Source of the DNA: Prunella strophiata
Taxonomy: Eukaryota > Chordata > Aves > Passeriformes > Prunellidae
Reading direction: 5' to 3'
DNA length: 64,000 nt
NCBI GenBank assembly: GCA_036583965.1
Contig: JAZBQD010000014.1
Span: 69,611,835 to 69,675,834, forward strand
Positions 1 through 11,238 of the stretch are shown piece after piece. The position numbers and the translations under genes are program-made. The notes under the pieces are model-generated. The model had not been told where the DNA came from and did not search any database. It saw nothing but the letters and a program-made list of their open reading frames with translations. The first letter of the stretch is position 1, and each line of letters opens with the position of its first letter.

Positions 1-953
1 TCTCTCCCAGCTGCTTCGGCTGGAATCCAGTTTTTATGTAATCAAATGTGACCTCTAGCTGTCTGTGTTTAAGGCTGCCATCGCTGAGATATCATTCAGA
101 CTGTTAGGACCAAGTCATCCATCTCCTCCACTATAAATACCTTATAATCATCCCCAAGGACCTGCAGTGCCTGGCAGATGAAGATGCCTGGAAGAAAAGG
201 GGGGCTTGGTTCTCAGTGTCACTCCCTCTGAGTGTGGAATGCACAGCGGATTTTTAACAGCTTCTGGTCAAAGTTACCAGCAGCAAACCCACGGGAACTG
301 CCAAAAGGATGGAGAGCCACCCACACCCAACCTGCAGCCAGATAATAAACTGTGTTAGTATATTCTGCAGAAATTATGATGTCCAGCACAGTTCTGCACG
401 TTCATCCCACTTTGAATTCTGCTTTGGGGGGGAAAAAACATCCACGCTATTTTAGAAAACACCAGCCACTCCTGCCAGGCTCTGTAACGTGAGGTGGAAG
501 AGAGATCAGAGCAGCCACAAAGCCCTTGGAACGAAGGTTTCCGCAAGAAACCCAAACTGCCGACTCTTATTTACTTGTGTTACACAGTGTGATGTTAATT
601 CGACAATTAACGCTCGGGCTGATAATTGCTGGTCCCACCTCCCCCAAAGCCTGCACCTGCTCCCCCTCGCAATCCCGCACTCCCCGGGAATCCACAATGA
701 GGTGATTGCAGCAGCAGCATTGTGCAGCGGCTCTGCTTTCACAGCCCGCGGGATTTGGGGCAGAAACGCCCGAGTTTGGGTGAGATGGATGTGCGTTCAC
801 ACGAGCGCAGCCGCCCCATCTGCAGCTTCACAAACTCCGTTCACAGACACCCCTCTCGGGTGCCAGACAGCTCTGCTAGCTGGGATCCACTGCCACAGCT
901 CGCCTTGAAAGCCTCTTCCTCCTCATCATCATCATCATCACACAGTGGGACAC
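1..953. other. Unique non-coding stretch with a CpG-containing, palindromic core
   Basis: No repeat or exon recognised. From about 560 to 860 the DNA carries more CpG than its surroundings and includes an inverted repeat at 594-611 (GTTAATTCGACAATTAAC, 7 bp perfect arms), whose half-sites resemble HNF1/homeodomain sites but with wider spacing than the HNF1 consensus. Overlapping short reading frames exist on both strands, with no splice context or family match that I recognise. A short (TCA)n run lies at about 922-940, just before the tetranucleotide array. The regulatory reading is inference. Confidence 0.4.

Positions 954-954
<1 letters not shown>

Positions 955-1025
<71 letters not shown>
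955..1025. repeat. (TATC)n microsatellite
   Basis: About 17-18 uninterrupted TATC/GATA units. The apparent YLSIYLSI peptide is a translation of the array and not a protein. The pure array is expected to be length-polymorphic between individuals. Confidence 0.98.
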
Positions 1026-1329
1026 TTGTTGGTGGTTTGAGGTTTTCTCTTTGTAGGAAGGGAGGAGAGGTTGTGTTGTGGTAAAGAAGTCACACACACC
1101 CCCTTTTTTTCCTGTGCAGTTGCTTTGGGTTGGAAAGTGAGAGGAATGAGGGATTTGTCTTCACAAACAAGCTGTGGGTCTGCTTGTTTGTGAAGTAAAA
1201 CTAGCAGATAAGAGAAGCAATGGGAAGGATTGCACTGATTGATGAATGGAAAAAGGTATTTGCTTTTGATCAGGTTTGCTGGTAAATGAAATTGGAAGAT
1301 GAAAGAAACAATGGGGGGAAACCCTAAAT
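1026..1329. other. Unique spacer, nothing recognised
   Basis: Purine-rich, AT-leaning sequence between the microsatellite and the LTR. A small inverted motif (CACAAACAAGC...GCTTGTTTGTG) occurs around 1162-1193 with 11 bp arms and a short loop. No gene, RNA or repeat family recognised. Confidence 0.4.
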
Positions 1330-1612
1330 TCCGTAAGAATTAAAAGTTAAAAGGAAGGGATATACATTAGAGGGAAATGTCTGGTATCAGGTGTCCTGGG
1401 AAGTCTGTACCTCTCAAGTACCTCAGCCAATGGGGAGAGAGAGAAGGGAAATGTGGCTGGAAAATTAGGATATAAAGGAGGCTGTGCCCTCCAAAAATTG
1501 GGGAGACCCCAGGGGAACACCCCATGGCCTCTCCCTTTATTCAAATAAACTAACAGGACTCCTCTGTCTCATTTTTGGACATAAACCTCTGATGTTTGTG
1601 GATTAATTTTCC
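1330..1612 (+). mobile_element. Retroviral LTR (endogenous retrovirus, passerine type), sense orientation
   Basis: The order of promoter parts is that of a retroviral LTR: a CCAAT box at 1427-1431, a TATAAA at 1471-1476 and an AATAAA poly(A) signal at 1544-1549, about 70 bp after the TATA box, followed by a T/G-rich stretch typical of the R-U5 part. The text is familiar from repeated passerine ERV LTRs, but I cannot fix the subfamily. The outer ends are not sharp: I see no clean TG...CA pair or target duplication, so the 5' end is a guess. No gag, pol or env lies beside it, so it is probably a solo LTR. Confidence 0.6.
1471..1476 (+). promoter_or_regulatory. TATA box of the LTR
   Basis: TATAAA lies 40 bp downstream of a CCAAT box and 68 bp upstream of AATAAA, the spacing expected for an LTR promoter. 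Whether it still fires cannot be seen from sequence. Confidence 0.5.
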
Positions 1613-1616
1613 TAAG

Positions 1617-1665
1617 AAAAGGATCTTGAAGACCACCGAGTTCCACCCCCTGCCTGTCAGGATGG
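1617..1665 (-). mobile_element. Short CR1-like LINE 3' fragment
   Basis: The reverse complement resembles the CR1 3' region (GGTGGTCTTCAAGATCC, preceded by a GGCAGGGGGTGGAA motif). It abuts the LTR. It is too short to classify and matches CR1 only over about 50 bp. Confidence 0.4.
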
Positions 1666-4312
1666 ACAGACAGGACACTGTGCTGTCCCCAGCCTTCCAA
1701 ATGGACACAGCCAGAGGTGGTGGCAGCTGCCAGCTGCTGTCCCAGTGGAAGGATGGGTGAGATTTCCCCACCAGCAGGGTCAGGGCAGGAGGAAACCCCT
1801 GACAGTACAGAAAAACTCTGCTCCACGGATGCAGGAACAGCCCTGTTCACACCCACCCCTAAAAACCCTTTCTCCAACCTGTTGCAGCTGTAGCACATCT
1901 TGTAGAACCCTGCATGAGCTCTGCTCTTCCTGTCAGCCCCTTCCCCTCACTCTGTTAAAGGATAAAAGGTCCTGTCTAAAGAAAGAAACCACAAAAATCA
2001 TGTTCTGGTGAAATCATGCTCTGCTCTCCATGCCTTCCAACCTCTGTCTCTTTGCATGCAGCTTAATTACCGTCATTAACTGCACGAAGGAGAATCCTAT
2101 CAGCTTTGTTTTGCTGTGAATTGTAGTTATTTGCCTCCCTGAGTGTTTGCAGGTTGGGGTGTAAGAGCAGGGGCTGCTTCTGGACCTGCTCAAATTTGCA
2201 AGGAGCCTCCAAGGGTCTGCCCTGGGCAGCCTGACCTCTGGTCAAGGAGCAAAGGCAGGAAATTCCAGAGTCCAAGAAAAAGCCAGGGAGGCAGCAAGTC
2301 GATCTGCAGCCAGGGAAGGTGCTGGACCTGGGAGAACAGGGCAAGAAAAGCTGTGTCTTTTCCTCCACTTTTATACTCTTTTTCTCCACTTTTATGTACT
2401 TTTACACTCATTCCCAGCACTGCAATGCTGGATAATTCACCATGGAAAAGCTGCAGGGCACGTGGCCTCAGTGTTCCTGTCAGGCAGGGCCACCAGGATT
2501 TGCAGTTAAATGGCAAAATATGGAAAACAAACAAGGGATGACACAGGGACAATAAAGCTTGTTCCCAGCCTGGACCAAGAGATTCACTGCCAGGCTATGG
2601 GAGAATTCCTTCCTTCACAGACACACAAACTCCTGCTCTCTGTGTTTTTCCAGACTTGAAAAGCACCAAGAGCAGCAAGGGAGATGGCCCAGCCACACAC
2701 AGTGCACCGACAGGAGGAATAAGTGCTTTTTCTTTCCGTGTTTCCTTTTATTCCTCAGACAGGAACACCTTTTAGCACCTAGTGGAGATGCAGTTTAACA
2801 CCTCTGGGGTGGAATTAGCGGGTCCCAGTGCACCCCAGGAGGGAGCAGTGTGTGTGTGGGCACTCCAGAGAAAGTGCTGAGAGAGGGCAGGAAAGAAATC
2901 TCCATTTAAGGGGAAATTAATGGCATTTATTTCACACTGTCTCAATCCTTTTGTCTCCATGCCATCCTCAGGACTGGAGCTGGGATGCTCTGAGGTGTGG
3001 CTCCACCAGCATCCCCCAGTTGTCCCCACATGCTGCTCACCAGGTCACACCACAAAAACCAAATCCCCCCAGAGCAAAACCCAACCAGAAGATGGGAACA
3101 CACCGAACAGGCTCCACCCCACAGCAGGAATTGCTCCTCTTTCCCTCAGGGCCACTAAATTTCCACCAAAGTAAAATCCCTACAAAATATAGCGTGGTGT
3201 GCAACAGGGATGGGGGGTGAAACAGCAGTTGGGGTCTGCACCTCTTCTCCTACAACCCTGCCCCTTGCCAAGGGGCACATCTGTCCCCTGACTGTGCATC
3301 TGTCACTTGAGCCCTGTCCCTCCTCACCATGTGGCACCAGACTGGAGAAGTTTGCTCCAACAGCCTTTGAAGTTTGAGCCACGCTGCATTTATCACTGCT
3401 AAGGGGACTCTCCACGCTGAAAAAAATAAGGGCTGGGGCCATGCTTGTGCCTTGAGGGACTGAGCAAAGTGGTGTCAGCTCTGCTGGCTCATAAATCTCC
3501 TCAGAGGAGGTGTTGCTGGTTTTTCTGGTGGAGGGAAGGTGCTCGGGGGAGCGCGGGAGCACCGCGGTGCTGCCGAGCAAAAAGTCAAAACTGCAAATCC
3601 TGGCTCCTCTGTGAACTCCCAACTGGAACATAAAATGAGCCACAATCACTTCTGCTGTCCCCAAATGACATGGCACAGCTTGGGTTTGTGCTTTTGCTAC
3701 CAAACCAGGGGGATTACCCCAACTCTGCTTACTGAGGATGGGTTTTGGGAGGTGTTAACCCTTGGAGCAGCTCAGCCCTGGTTGAGACACAACAGATTGG
3801 CTCATGCCAAAACCACATTGGCAAACATGCTGGTAATTAAACAAAGTGGGCATTCAAGGGGCGGGGATGGTGTTTAGCATCCTCCCAGAGACAAGACCTG
3901 CAAACTGCCTGCAGCAGCAGCAGACAGAGGAGGCACGGCAGCCAGCAGCAGTGCCAAGAGACAGACTCCAGAATTCCAGCTCTCTGGCATGGCTGAGAGC
4001 CCAGAAGATACTGCAGCCCCTCTCTGGAAGCTGGCTGAGGAGTCAGGAAAGCACAGCTAAAGCTTTGACAGTCTGCCACCTTCACTGTGCACAGAGGGCT
4101 CCTGTGGGCTGCTGAGAGGGCTGGGGACACACAGTGTGAGCCCCTGTGTCACCAGCCTGGCTGGGATGCTCTGGGGACTCTAAAACTACAGAAGGGACCT
4201 GTGGGGAAAACTCTGCTGGAACTGGGACAAGAGGAGATGGCAGAGTGTACTCAGGGATTCTGCATGCAACAATCTGTGGATAAATGCATGGGCACGTCCA
4301 AATTCTGATTGT
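1666..4312. other. Long unique non-coding stretch
   Basis: About 2.6 kb with no recognised repeat, RNA gene or exon. There are many overlapping short frames on both strands (longest 182 codons, antisense 3155-3703) without recognisable domains. A short imperfect duplication of a CTCCACTTTTAT word occurs at 2364-2395. A GC-rich, CpG-bearing patch sits at about 3540-3575. Confidence 0.4.
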
Positions 4313-4400
4313 AGAATTACAGAATCATGGAACAGTTTAGGGTTGAAGAGACCTTTAAAGGTCACATAGTCCAGCTCCCCTGCAATGATCAGGTCAGAGC
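4313..4400 (-). mobile_element. CR1 LINE 3' fragment, antisense
   Basis: Reads on the plus strand as AGAATTACAGAATCATGGAA then a GGTTGAAGAGACC-type core and a GTCCAGCTCCCCTGC stretch, the reverse complement of a CR1 3' end with its ATTCTGTRATTC tail. The fragment is heavily 5' truncated, as is usual for CR1. Confidence 0.85.
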
Positions 4401-6199
4401 CTGATTTTGGCAATGTTAATGAACTCAGGGCTGCTCATCAGATCTGTCATAATTTTTATGCTTTAGGGGCATTATTGTCACCCTTAGGAGCTTCAGGAAG
4501 AGCCTGGCCCCATCACCCTGAGTGCCCTCCCAGCACCAAACCAGAGGGCAGAACCACTCCCCAGGAGCACCCAGCTCATCCCAGTTTCCCTGGCAGGCCA
4601 TGCACTGCTGCCTACTCCTGAATTACCTCAGAACAAGATAAAACCCAGTAAATTAATGATTTCCCTGAAGCATCTTTCGAGGAGGAACCCTTGCCTCACC
4701 ATCCTTCACAACCAACAGACATCCTCTGATATTTGTCACCTCTCCTGTCAGGAGGAGATGTCCCTTTCTCCCCAGCTGACTCATGAACCACTCCTACAAT
4801 CCATCAAAGTCCCCACTCAGTGATTTCACTGTTTTGGGTGCATTCTGCTTGATTTTGGGTCCTATCTGTCAGGACTGCTGCCTCGAATGTCTGTGGACAT
4901 TTAGGAGAGCAGAGCACAGCTCTTGGCTCAGGGCTCTGGAGGTGGCACCGATGGCAAATGCGGCGCTGTCAACGTGGTGTGGGCAACATCTGCTAACCCA
5001 GCCCTTCACCCAGCCACTCCCAACTGCATAATAAGTATACTGAAGGACAAACAGGATTTTTTTCCACATTTTTAGGCTGTCTGAACATACCAGGGCTTTG
5101 ATCCCAGCTGCTGGGTCAAATTAAAAGAAAGTCAGAAAGCGCCTGATGTAAAGGTCAGGCTTTACCTCTAACTGACTCGCAGAACACTCTGACATATGGT
5201 AAGGAAACAGAAAACATGGATTTGCTGGGGTTTGGGGGTTGCATTCTTGCATAATTTGAGCAATATTAAGGGCATTACATGTGGTTTGTTGCTGTTATGT
5301 CCTGCAGCCATGGAATGGTGTTGGTTGGGGTTTTTTTTAGTTTCCTCACAGGCCTCTGCAACGAGCTCCAAGAACCAACTGTTGTTGAGCGAACTTTTGA
5401 ACCTCTGCAAAAGCACAATGTGTTAAATTGCTAGAAAAGGGGAAAACAAATGTATGATGTTCTGTGACATCCACAATCTGCAAAGCTTCACTCCTTTGGA
5501 CTTCCCAAGGAGAAGAAAGGGATAACTGAGACATTTTATGTTTTAAACAATGACGAGCACAGCAATAGATCAAGGCTTTAAGGCAACCCAAAAGCCTTCA
5601 AGTACTTCAATTATGAGTTGTTTAATAAAACAGAGTCAATTAATTTGACCAACTAAGGAAACTGGGTGAAGGCCACCCTTGCATGGAAAGGGACCAGCCA
5701 CCAGGGTGGGTGGAGAAAAATCCCAGCATAAAGCTAAAAATGCCCTCAAGCCCCCCAGCCTGTTGGGTGGAGACCTGCACCACGAAGTGAAGCAGCTTTT
5801 GCATGCTGCTTTCAATAGACTTGAATAACTCCATCATTCACGGGGCACAGAAAAAAACCTCTTTAAGTTTAGAAGAAAAGCAACTCTCCACCCTCGAGAG
5901 GGGGAAGACGGGGGAGGCTGTCTGCTCCCCCTCAGCCTCTCACCCCCACATCCTGCTTTGCAAACAAACCCAAACTCCCTGACTTCCCAACAGCTGCTCC
6001 CAGTCTGCCCGGCTCCCACATGGCACAAGCCCCCCAGCCTTCTGTGCAGCCCCGGCATCCTGCCAGCTCCCACCAGCACCGGCATTCCCGCAGCTCCAGT
6101 CTGCCTGAACAGGACAAGGAAGGCGAGGGGAGGGGATGCTTCAGCGTTTGACTGCTGGTGGATTTGTTCCATCATCGGGATGCCCTCTCCAAGACAAGA
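4401..6199. other. Unique non-coding stretch
   Basis: No repeats recognised. From about 5040 to 5640 it is AT-rich. From 5880 to 6130 it is GC-rich and C-biased on the plus strand. Reading frames overlap on both strands and show no domain signature. Confidence 0.4.
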
Positions 6200-6214
6200 T
6201 TTTGGAAGGAAAGG

Positions 6215-6290
6215 ATTTTCTGCCCGCTCCTCACGGATATTTCAAAGCGCGTAAACGCGCGTTTGATCGCGCAAGGTGCTGCTGGCTTTC
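6215..6290. promoter_or_regulatory. CpG-dense spot with a 12 bp palindrome (candidate regulatory site)
   Basis: Seven or more CpGs fall within about 30 bp (6247-6271) in an otherwise CpG-poor neighbourhood. The centre is the perfect palindrome AAACGCGCGTTT at 6253-6264, next to TTCAAAGCGCG at 6241. Such words resemble E2F and CHR-type cell-cycle promoter elements. This is motif resemblance only, and the patch is too short to be a CpG island. Confidence 0.35.
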
Positions 6291-6299
6291 ATCTCCCAC

Positions 6300-7247
6300 G
6301 GAACTCAGTGCTCACCAGAAAGAGGGGGTCCCGGGTGGGAGAAGAATTTGACAGATGCTTGCAAAGGATTAAGAGTTTCCAGTGGCTCAGAGTGGTGCTG
6401 GCACTGACGGAGACACGATCAGAGGGAGAAGCTGTGCTCAAGCTGCAGTGAGAAAGCACCTCCAGTAAGTGGATTAGAGGAGTGTTATCATCCAGCACGA
6501 GCCTCTCCTGGCAGGCGTGGTGGCAATATTAGAATAATCTGGGCACCTGGTGCAGCAGAAGCTCTGCAATGAGATTAATGGACCTGCTGAGGAGCAAGGA
6601 AAACTTTGGGCAACAATCTGCCCTGCTGTTCTTTCAATTCCCCCCTGGCCACGGCAGAAGGGGGAAGAATAGGTCTGGATTCTAGAGGAATTTAGGGTCG
6701 TGCATTGGTATTTCCCATGCAAAGCAGGAGAGGCTGGAGAGGCTGGGAATCCTGCTCAGAAGCACTTCTCTCCAGGATTTAACCTCCCTGACTTGATGGA
6801 GTGTGGTGAGGAGTGGCTGTGCACACATTTAAAGCCGTGGTCATTCCCAGGATCAAACATCCTGGTTACAAGCCGAGGAAAACGTCTCTTGTTGGTCTTA
6901 ATTTTGGTCAGGGTTAATCCACACCACTTGTCTCCTGAGCTTTTCTTACTTAAATGAAACTCTAGTAAAGGGAAATGGGTCAGGTAAAACAAAACAACTT
7001 GCTTGACCTGAAACAAAACATATTTTTTCCCTCCCCTGTTCTTAGTCTTTTATTATTATCATCAAAACCAATGTCACCACCATGCTGATGTTAATCAATA
7101 ATATTACAGTTGGCTGTTTTGTTTCAGTGAATTTTGAAGATAAGCTCGGTTCCCAGAGGAGTAATTCACAAGTTTCATTTCAAAACCCTAAACCCACAAC
7201 ATTTTCCAAATTCCTATCCAAGCCTTGCTTACAGATTGCTTTCACTG
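6300..7247. other. Unique non-coding stretch
   Basis: No repeat family, RNA gene or exon recognised. The last 250 bp are AT-rich, with a small (TTA/ATC) run near 7050. Confidence 0.4.
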
Positions 7248-7269
7248 AAAAAAAAAAAAAAAAAAAAAA
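7248..7269. repeat. Poly(A) tract
   Basis: About 21 uninterrupted A. No retrocopy body or target duplication is recognisable upstream, so it is treated as a simple mononucleotide tract and not as a retroposon tail. Confidence 0.9.
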
Positions 7270-8549
7270 GGAAATAATCGGCTTGAATTTGATGCAAGTT
7301 TTCAGTTAGCATCACCCTGCACTTTTTGGTGATTAAAATAACCAGGAAAAAGAGCTTGCAGCAGCACTTCCACACTCCATGAAATGAAGTGGGATCTCCC
7401 AGCCTGCTCCAACAGGGGTTGTGCAGAGCACAGCCCTTCCCGGACGTGTTGGATTTACAGCTGATCCCTACACGTGTCTGGGAGGTGCTCAGGGTTTCTG
7501 GGTGGATGGCAGCCAGACCAGAGAGGCTTTGCAGTGGTCCTGCTCCTTCCCAAAGGAGAGAAACCCACTGCAGATTTATAGAGAGGGAAAAAAAAAAAAA
7601 ACAAAACGACACACCACACATGAAAACCTCAGACCTCAAACACCACCTGGACAAGAACTCGAGGTAGGAAAATGAATATGTATGCCCAGAAATTCAGATG
7701 CAGCAGGGCTTTAACCTGAAGGCAACTCTCTTAGTTCAGCACAGCAAATTCCTTCAATGTGCAGCAGTTGTGACAGCTCGTGCTGTTACCCACCCGAGGA
7801 CACGCAGCGAGACAAGTGCTGGCACTTTGGAAGGTGGCACTGTTTTCACCAAGCCATGGCCATCTGGGCTGTTGGATACACATTTTTTTCAGATATGTTG
7901 TGCTTATCCATGTAGTACCTAAGCCCTGAGCAGGTAAATCAGTCAGAGAGCAAGGTTTGTAGTGGATATCTTCCCTTCTCACTCTGGTTTTGAGCATCCC
8001 TAACTGGGGTGGGATGAGCTCTGAAGGGCAAATCAGTTTTAGTGGGGAGGATGAATGACACCAGGACACTGCTGTGTAATTAGAAGTGTCTCAAGCAGAT
8101 GCAAGTGAAGCTAATCAAGCACTGCTTCACAAGAGTGATCATCAGCCTCATAATTATTATTATTCAATTCCCAGGAGGCAGAGACAAGGGGACTTCTCCT
8201 TCACATGACGTGTCACACAAAGGCAAATCAAAAATCACAGTCCCTGCTCAAAACTGCTTGTGACTTTGGTTGTCTGCACCTCCCACTCAGCAGCCCAGAC
8301 CATCCTGAGCCAGCTCATCCCTGTCTGGGGGGAAAAAGCCAGGGAAAGCACCTGGGAATCCTTTCAGGTAGCAGGGTGACAGGGAGGCAAGGTGTTAATC
8401 AGGTGCCTGTGGCTCCCTGGGTCTCAGCCCTGCGTGGCTGTGATGTCAAAAGCAGATGGCTGTGTCGTCAGGGGGGAGGTGGGGCTGCACAGCAGATGGG
8501 CACTTCACAGACAAAGATCCCTCTCATGCAAATTGCCCCCGATGATAAT
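7270..8549. other. Unique non-coding stretch
   Basis: Contains a short A-run at 7589-7601 and an ATTATTATTATT run at about 8153-8164. No repeat family or gene recognised. Confidence 0.4.
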
Positions 8550-8550
8550 T

Positions 8551-8605
8551 TAAAAAAGAAAAAAAAAAAAAAAAAAAAAGATTACACAGAGAGAGAGAGA
8601 GAGAG
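8551..8605. repeat. A-tract followed by (GA)n microsatellite
   Basis: A-rich run of about 28 bp (8552-8579), then a spacer, then roughly eight GA units at 8589-8604. Low-complexity sequence; the reading frame crossing it is an artefact. Confidence 0.9.
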
Positions 8606-9349
8606 GACTGGAGAAAACATCTGATGTGTGAGCAGTACAGTCTCTAAATAGAATATTTTCCCATTTTCTCATGAAGCATCAGGAGGTTCTTAAGCTCCAA
8701 AGTGTTCATTTAACTCCTCGAGGCTCTGGTCTCTCATTTCCCTTGCACTTGGCTGCCCTAGTACACAACACACCCAAAACTGCTGCTTCTGTGTTTATTT
8801 CTGGAAAGCCAAACCTTGTGCACCTGTTTACACACAGAACTTAATATAGCACAGATTATTTTGTTAAAGGAAATTCCATCCCAAGTGGGATGTTCTTCTT
8901 TTTAAGTTCTTTAAGTTCCTAAATTCTTAAAATCTGACAATATTTGTTAGAACCCTGGTTACTGAGAATTTTAGACTTTCTGTGCTAACAAGCACTGACC
9001 CCCAAGAGAACACTGCATTTGACCTGAGGCTATGGAAAAAGATCCCAAAATTAAATTATAGAGCTGGGATTATGAGTGTATAGTTTCAATAGAAGTGTGT
9101 AATATCACATAGTGGAAAACTTTGAGTCTAAACAGTTTAAACAGTTTATTTTGTTAAAGGAATTTCCATCCCAAGTGCCTCCAGGGGATTTACAGCTAGT
9201 GCACATCCAGGGTTAGAAATCAACCAGTATGCCAGGTTTATACTTCAGGTGGGCACATTGTGATTTTAAACAGCATAATCAGAGTTATTTCCTCCTCTTG
9301 AAGCACCATAGAGAGACAGGTAGATGGGAGAGTTCTTAAATCAGACAAT
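8606..9349. other. AT-rich unique stretch holding a 36 bp direct repeat
   Basis: Positions 8851-8886 and 9141-9176 are the same 36 bp word with two mismatches, 290 bp apart, and flanks diverge sharply on both sides. A second looser echo links about 8921-8946 with 9331-9352. No known element recognised. The pattern could be a decayed local duplication or the ends of an unknown insertion. Confidence 0.5.
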
Positions 9350-9575
9350 AGTTTGGGTTGGGAGGGATCTTAAAGATCATCCAGTACCACCCCCTGCCAT
9401 GGACAGGGATACCTTCCACTGTCCCAGGTTGCTCCAAACCCCATCCAGCCTGGCCAAGGGACACTCCCAGGGACAGCCACAACTTTTCTGAGCACCCTGT
9501 GCCAGGGCCTCACCACCCTCACAAGTATTTCCAGTTAATATCCAACCTGAATCTCTCCTCTCCTAGTTTAAAACA
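9350..9575 (-). mobile_element. CR1 LINE 3' fragment, antisense
   Basis: Reads TTTGGGTTGGGAGGGATC, then the CCCCCTGCCATGGACAGGG and CCTCACCACCCTCACAAG landmarks, then AATATCCAACCTGAATCTC. These are the reverse complement of the CR1 3' coding end and UTR. The oldest end fades into a duplicated TTTAAAACAC word near 9570-9605. No CR1 reading frame survives. Confidence 0.9.
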
Positions 9576-9951
9576 CTTAAAACACCCTTTAAAACTTTAA
9601 AACACCTTCATTCTGTCAGTACCTGCCCATGTAAAACTTTCAGTCAATACAGGGACAGCTTCTCTTGTATGCCAAGTTCACACCCAGTTTACAGCAGTGA
9701 TGGGTGAGGGGAGAACCCAGCTCATATCTGAGAATATCAAGATTGCTGTAAATTAGAGAGTACAGAAAATCCCTTAATCCACTGAAGAAATGCAGCTGAT
9801 TCCAGGGTGAGCCACAGCAGCAACTGAAAGTTTATTCAGCCTCTGAAACTTCTCACAGATGTTCCCAGGGTGCCTAAATGAGCAGTGAACATGGGGAAAG
9901 TAAATATGCAAATAAAGCCACTGCTTCAAACCAAGAGACCCCATCAAAGAA
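9576..9951. other. Unique spacer between two antisense CR1s
   Basis: Nothing recognised apart from a local TAAAACAC duplication at its left edge. It could be insertion-site DNA between the two CR1 copies. Confidence 0.35.
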
Positions 9952-10262
9952 CAGAATCAAGGCAACCATTAAAGCCAGAAAAGATCATTGAGTTCAACCA
10001 TCAGTCTGACACTGCCATCTTCAGCACTAAACCATGTCCCTAACCACCTCATCTACACATTTTTGGGACATTTCCAGGGGCAGTGATTCCCCCCCTTCCC
10101 TGAGCAGCCTGTTCCCATGTTTGACAATCTTTCCCATGAAGAATTTTTTTCTTAATATCCAATCTAAACCTCATCTGGCTCGGTGAAGCCATTTCCTCCT
10201 GTCCTATCACTTGTTACCTGGGAAACAAGACCAACCCCCAGCTGTCTACAACATCAGGGAGT
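9952..10262 (-). mobile_element. CR1 LINE 3' fragment, antisense, older subfamily
   Basis: Landmarks of an antisense CR1 in order: AGAAAAGATCATTGAGTTCA, ACCATGTCCCTAACCACCTC, AGCAGCCTGTTCCCATG, TTCTTAATATCCAATCTAAA and a CCTCCTGTCCTATCACTTGT segment. The ACCATGTCCCTAACC block marks a subfamily different from the copy at 9350. It is 5' truncated and diverged. Confidence 0.92.
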
Positions 10263-10681
10263 TGTGGAGATCAAAATGTCAGGAGAAACAGGTGTATTTT
10301 AACCTGCACCAAGCAAACAAAATGAGTTAAACGCACTCCTCCATGCACAGGCATGGGGAGATCTAAATAATGGATGTGAGATCCATTTCTCCTGAACTAG
10401 AGCAGGTCCCAAGTGCTTGGTCCATCTCCAGTCTGGTGATGCTCAGGGGGGCTCAGGATGCTGGATTAAGCCAAATCAACAAAATCATAGAAAACATAAA
10501 ACATCTGCAACCTAGACTTCCTTCTCTTTCAATAATTCCAAAAAAACTAACCTCTTGTCATCAGCTTAAAAGGATATTCTTTCAACATTCCACTGCATCC
10601 AGAGGATGCTCCTCAATTTACATTTTCAGTTCCAATCATCAGTAGAAAAGAGCCACAACTCTTCAAAAAAACCACAAACAC
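10263..10681. other. Unique stretch
   Basis: No gene or repeat recognised. An open frame at 10370-10645 has no recognisable domain. Confidence 0.35.
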
Positions 10682-10825
10682 ATCATTATACTTCCAAAAC
10701 CATACATATTTACATACAATAATACATACATATTTACATACAGACATACATATTTATTTACATACACATACACACATATTTACATATATACACATATATA
10801 TTTACATACACATACATACCATATA
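10682..10825. repeat. Imperfect TACATA/TATTTACA-type AT-rich tandem repeat
   Basis: About 140 bp built from irregular alternations of ACATACATATTTACATAC-like words. The unit length drifts, which suggests a decayed (ATACAT)n array. Confidence 0.85.
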
Positions 10826-11238
10826 AACCTTCTATCAATAATTTTCTACAAATCTATTTCCCACACTGGGAGAGGGCATTTTTAGGGACATCAGAGGAAT
10901 GCAGCTGATGGAAGTGGGGAGCTGCTGTTCAACAAGCAGTGGAGCATGGTCTCCCTAAGGGCTTGGGCAGCCCTGCTCTCCTGAGGTGGTGGCAACTGAA
11001 AAGTAGAGCCTGGGTGGCCAACAAATCACCCTGACAATGATAAATGCAGGCATTTACTGTGGGCAAGGAGCTCCAGCTCTCAGGGGCATGTCTGCTGTGG
11101 AAATTGGAGCAATGTCCTTCCCCAGCCCTACTGCCGTGGATACTTCTGTAGGAACCCAAAATATTCCTCTGACTGCTCTGGATGGTTAGAGACCCTGGCA
11201 AAGAGCTCAGAGACCTTGGCACGAAGTCAAAAACACCT
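10826..11238. other. Unique stretch
   Basis: No gene or repeat recognised between the AT array and the LTR. Confidence 0.35.

Noticed and set aside
722..1084. Frame with a YLSI repeat
   Set aside because: Translation of the (TATC)n microsatellite.
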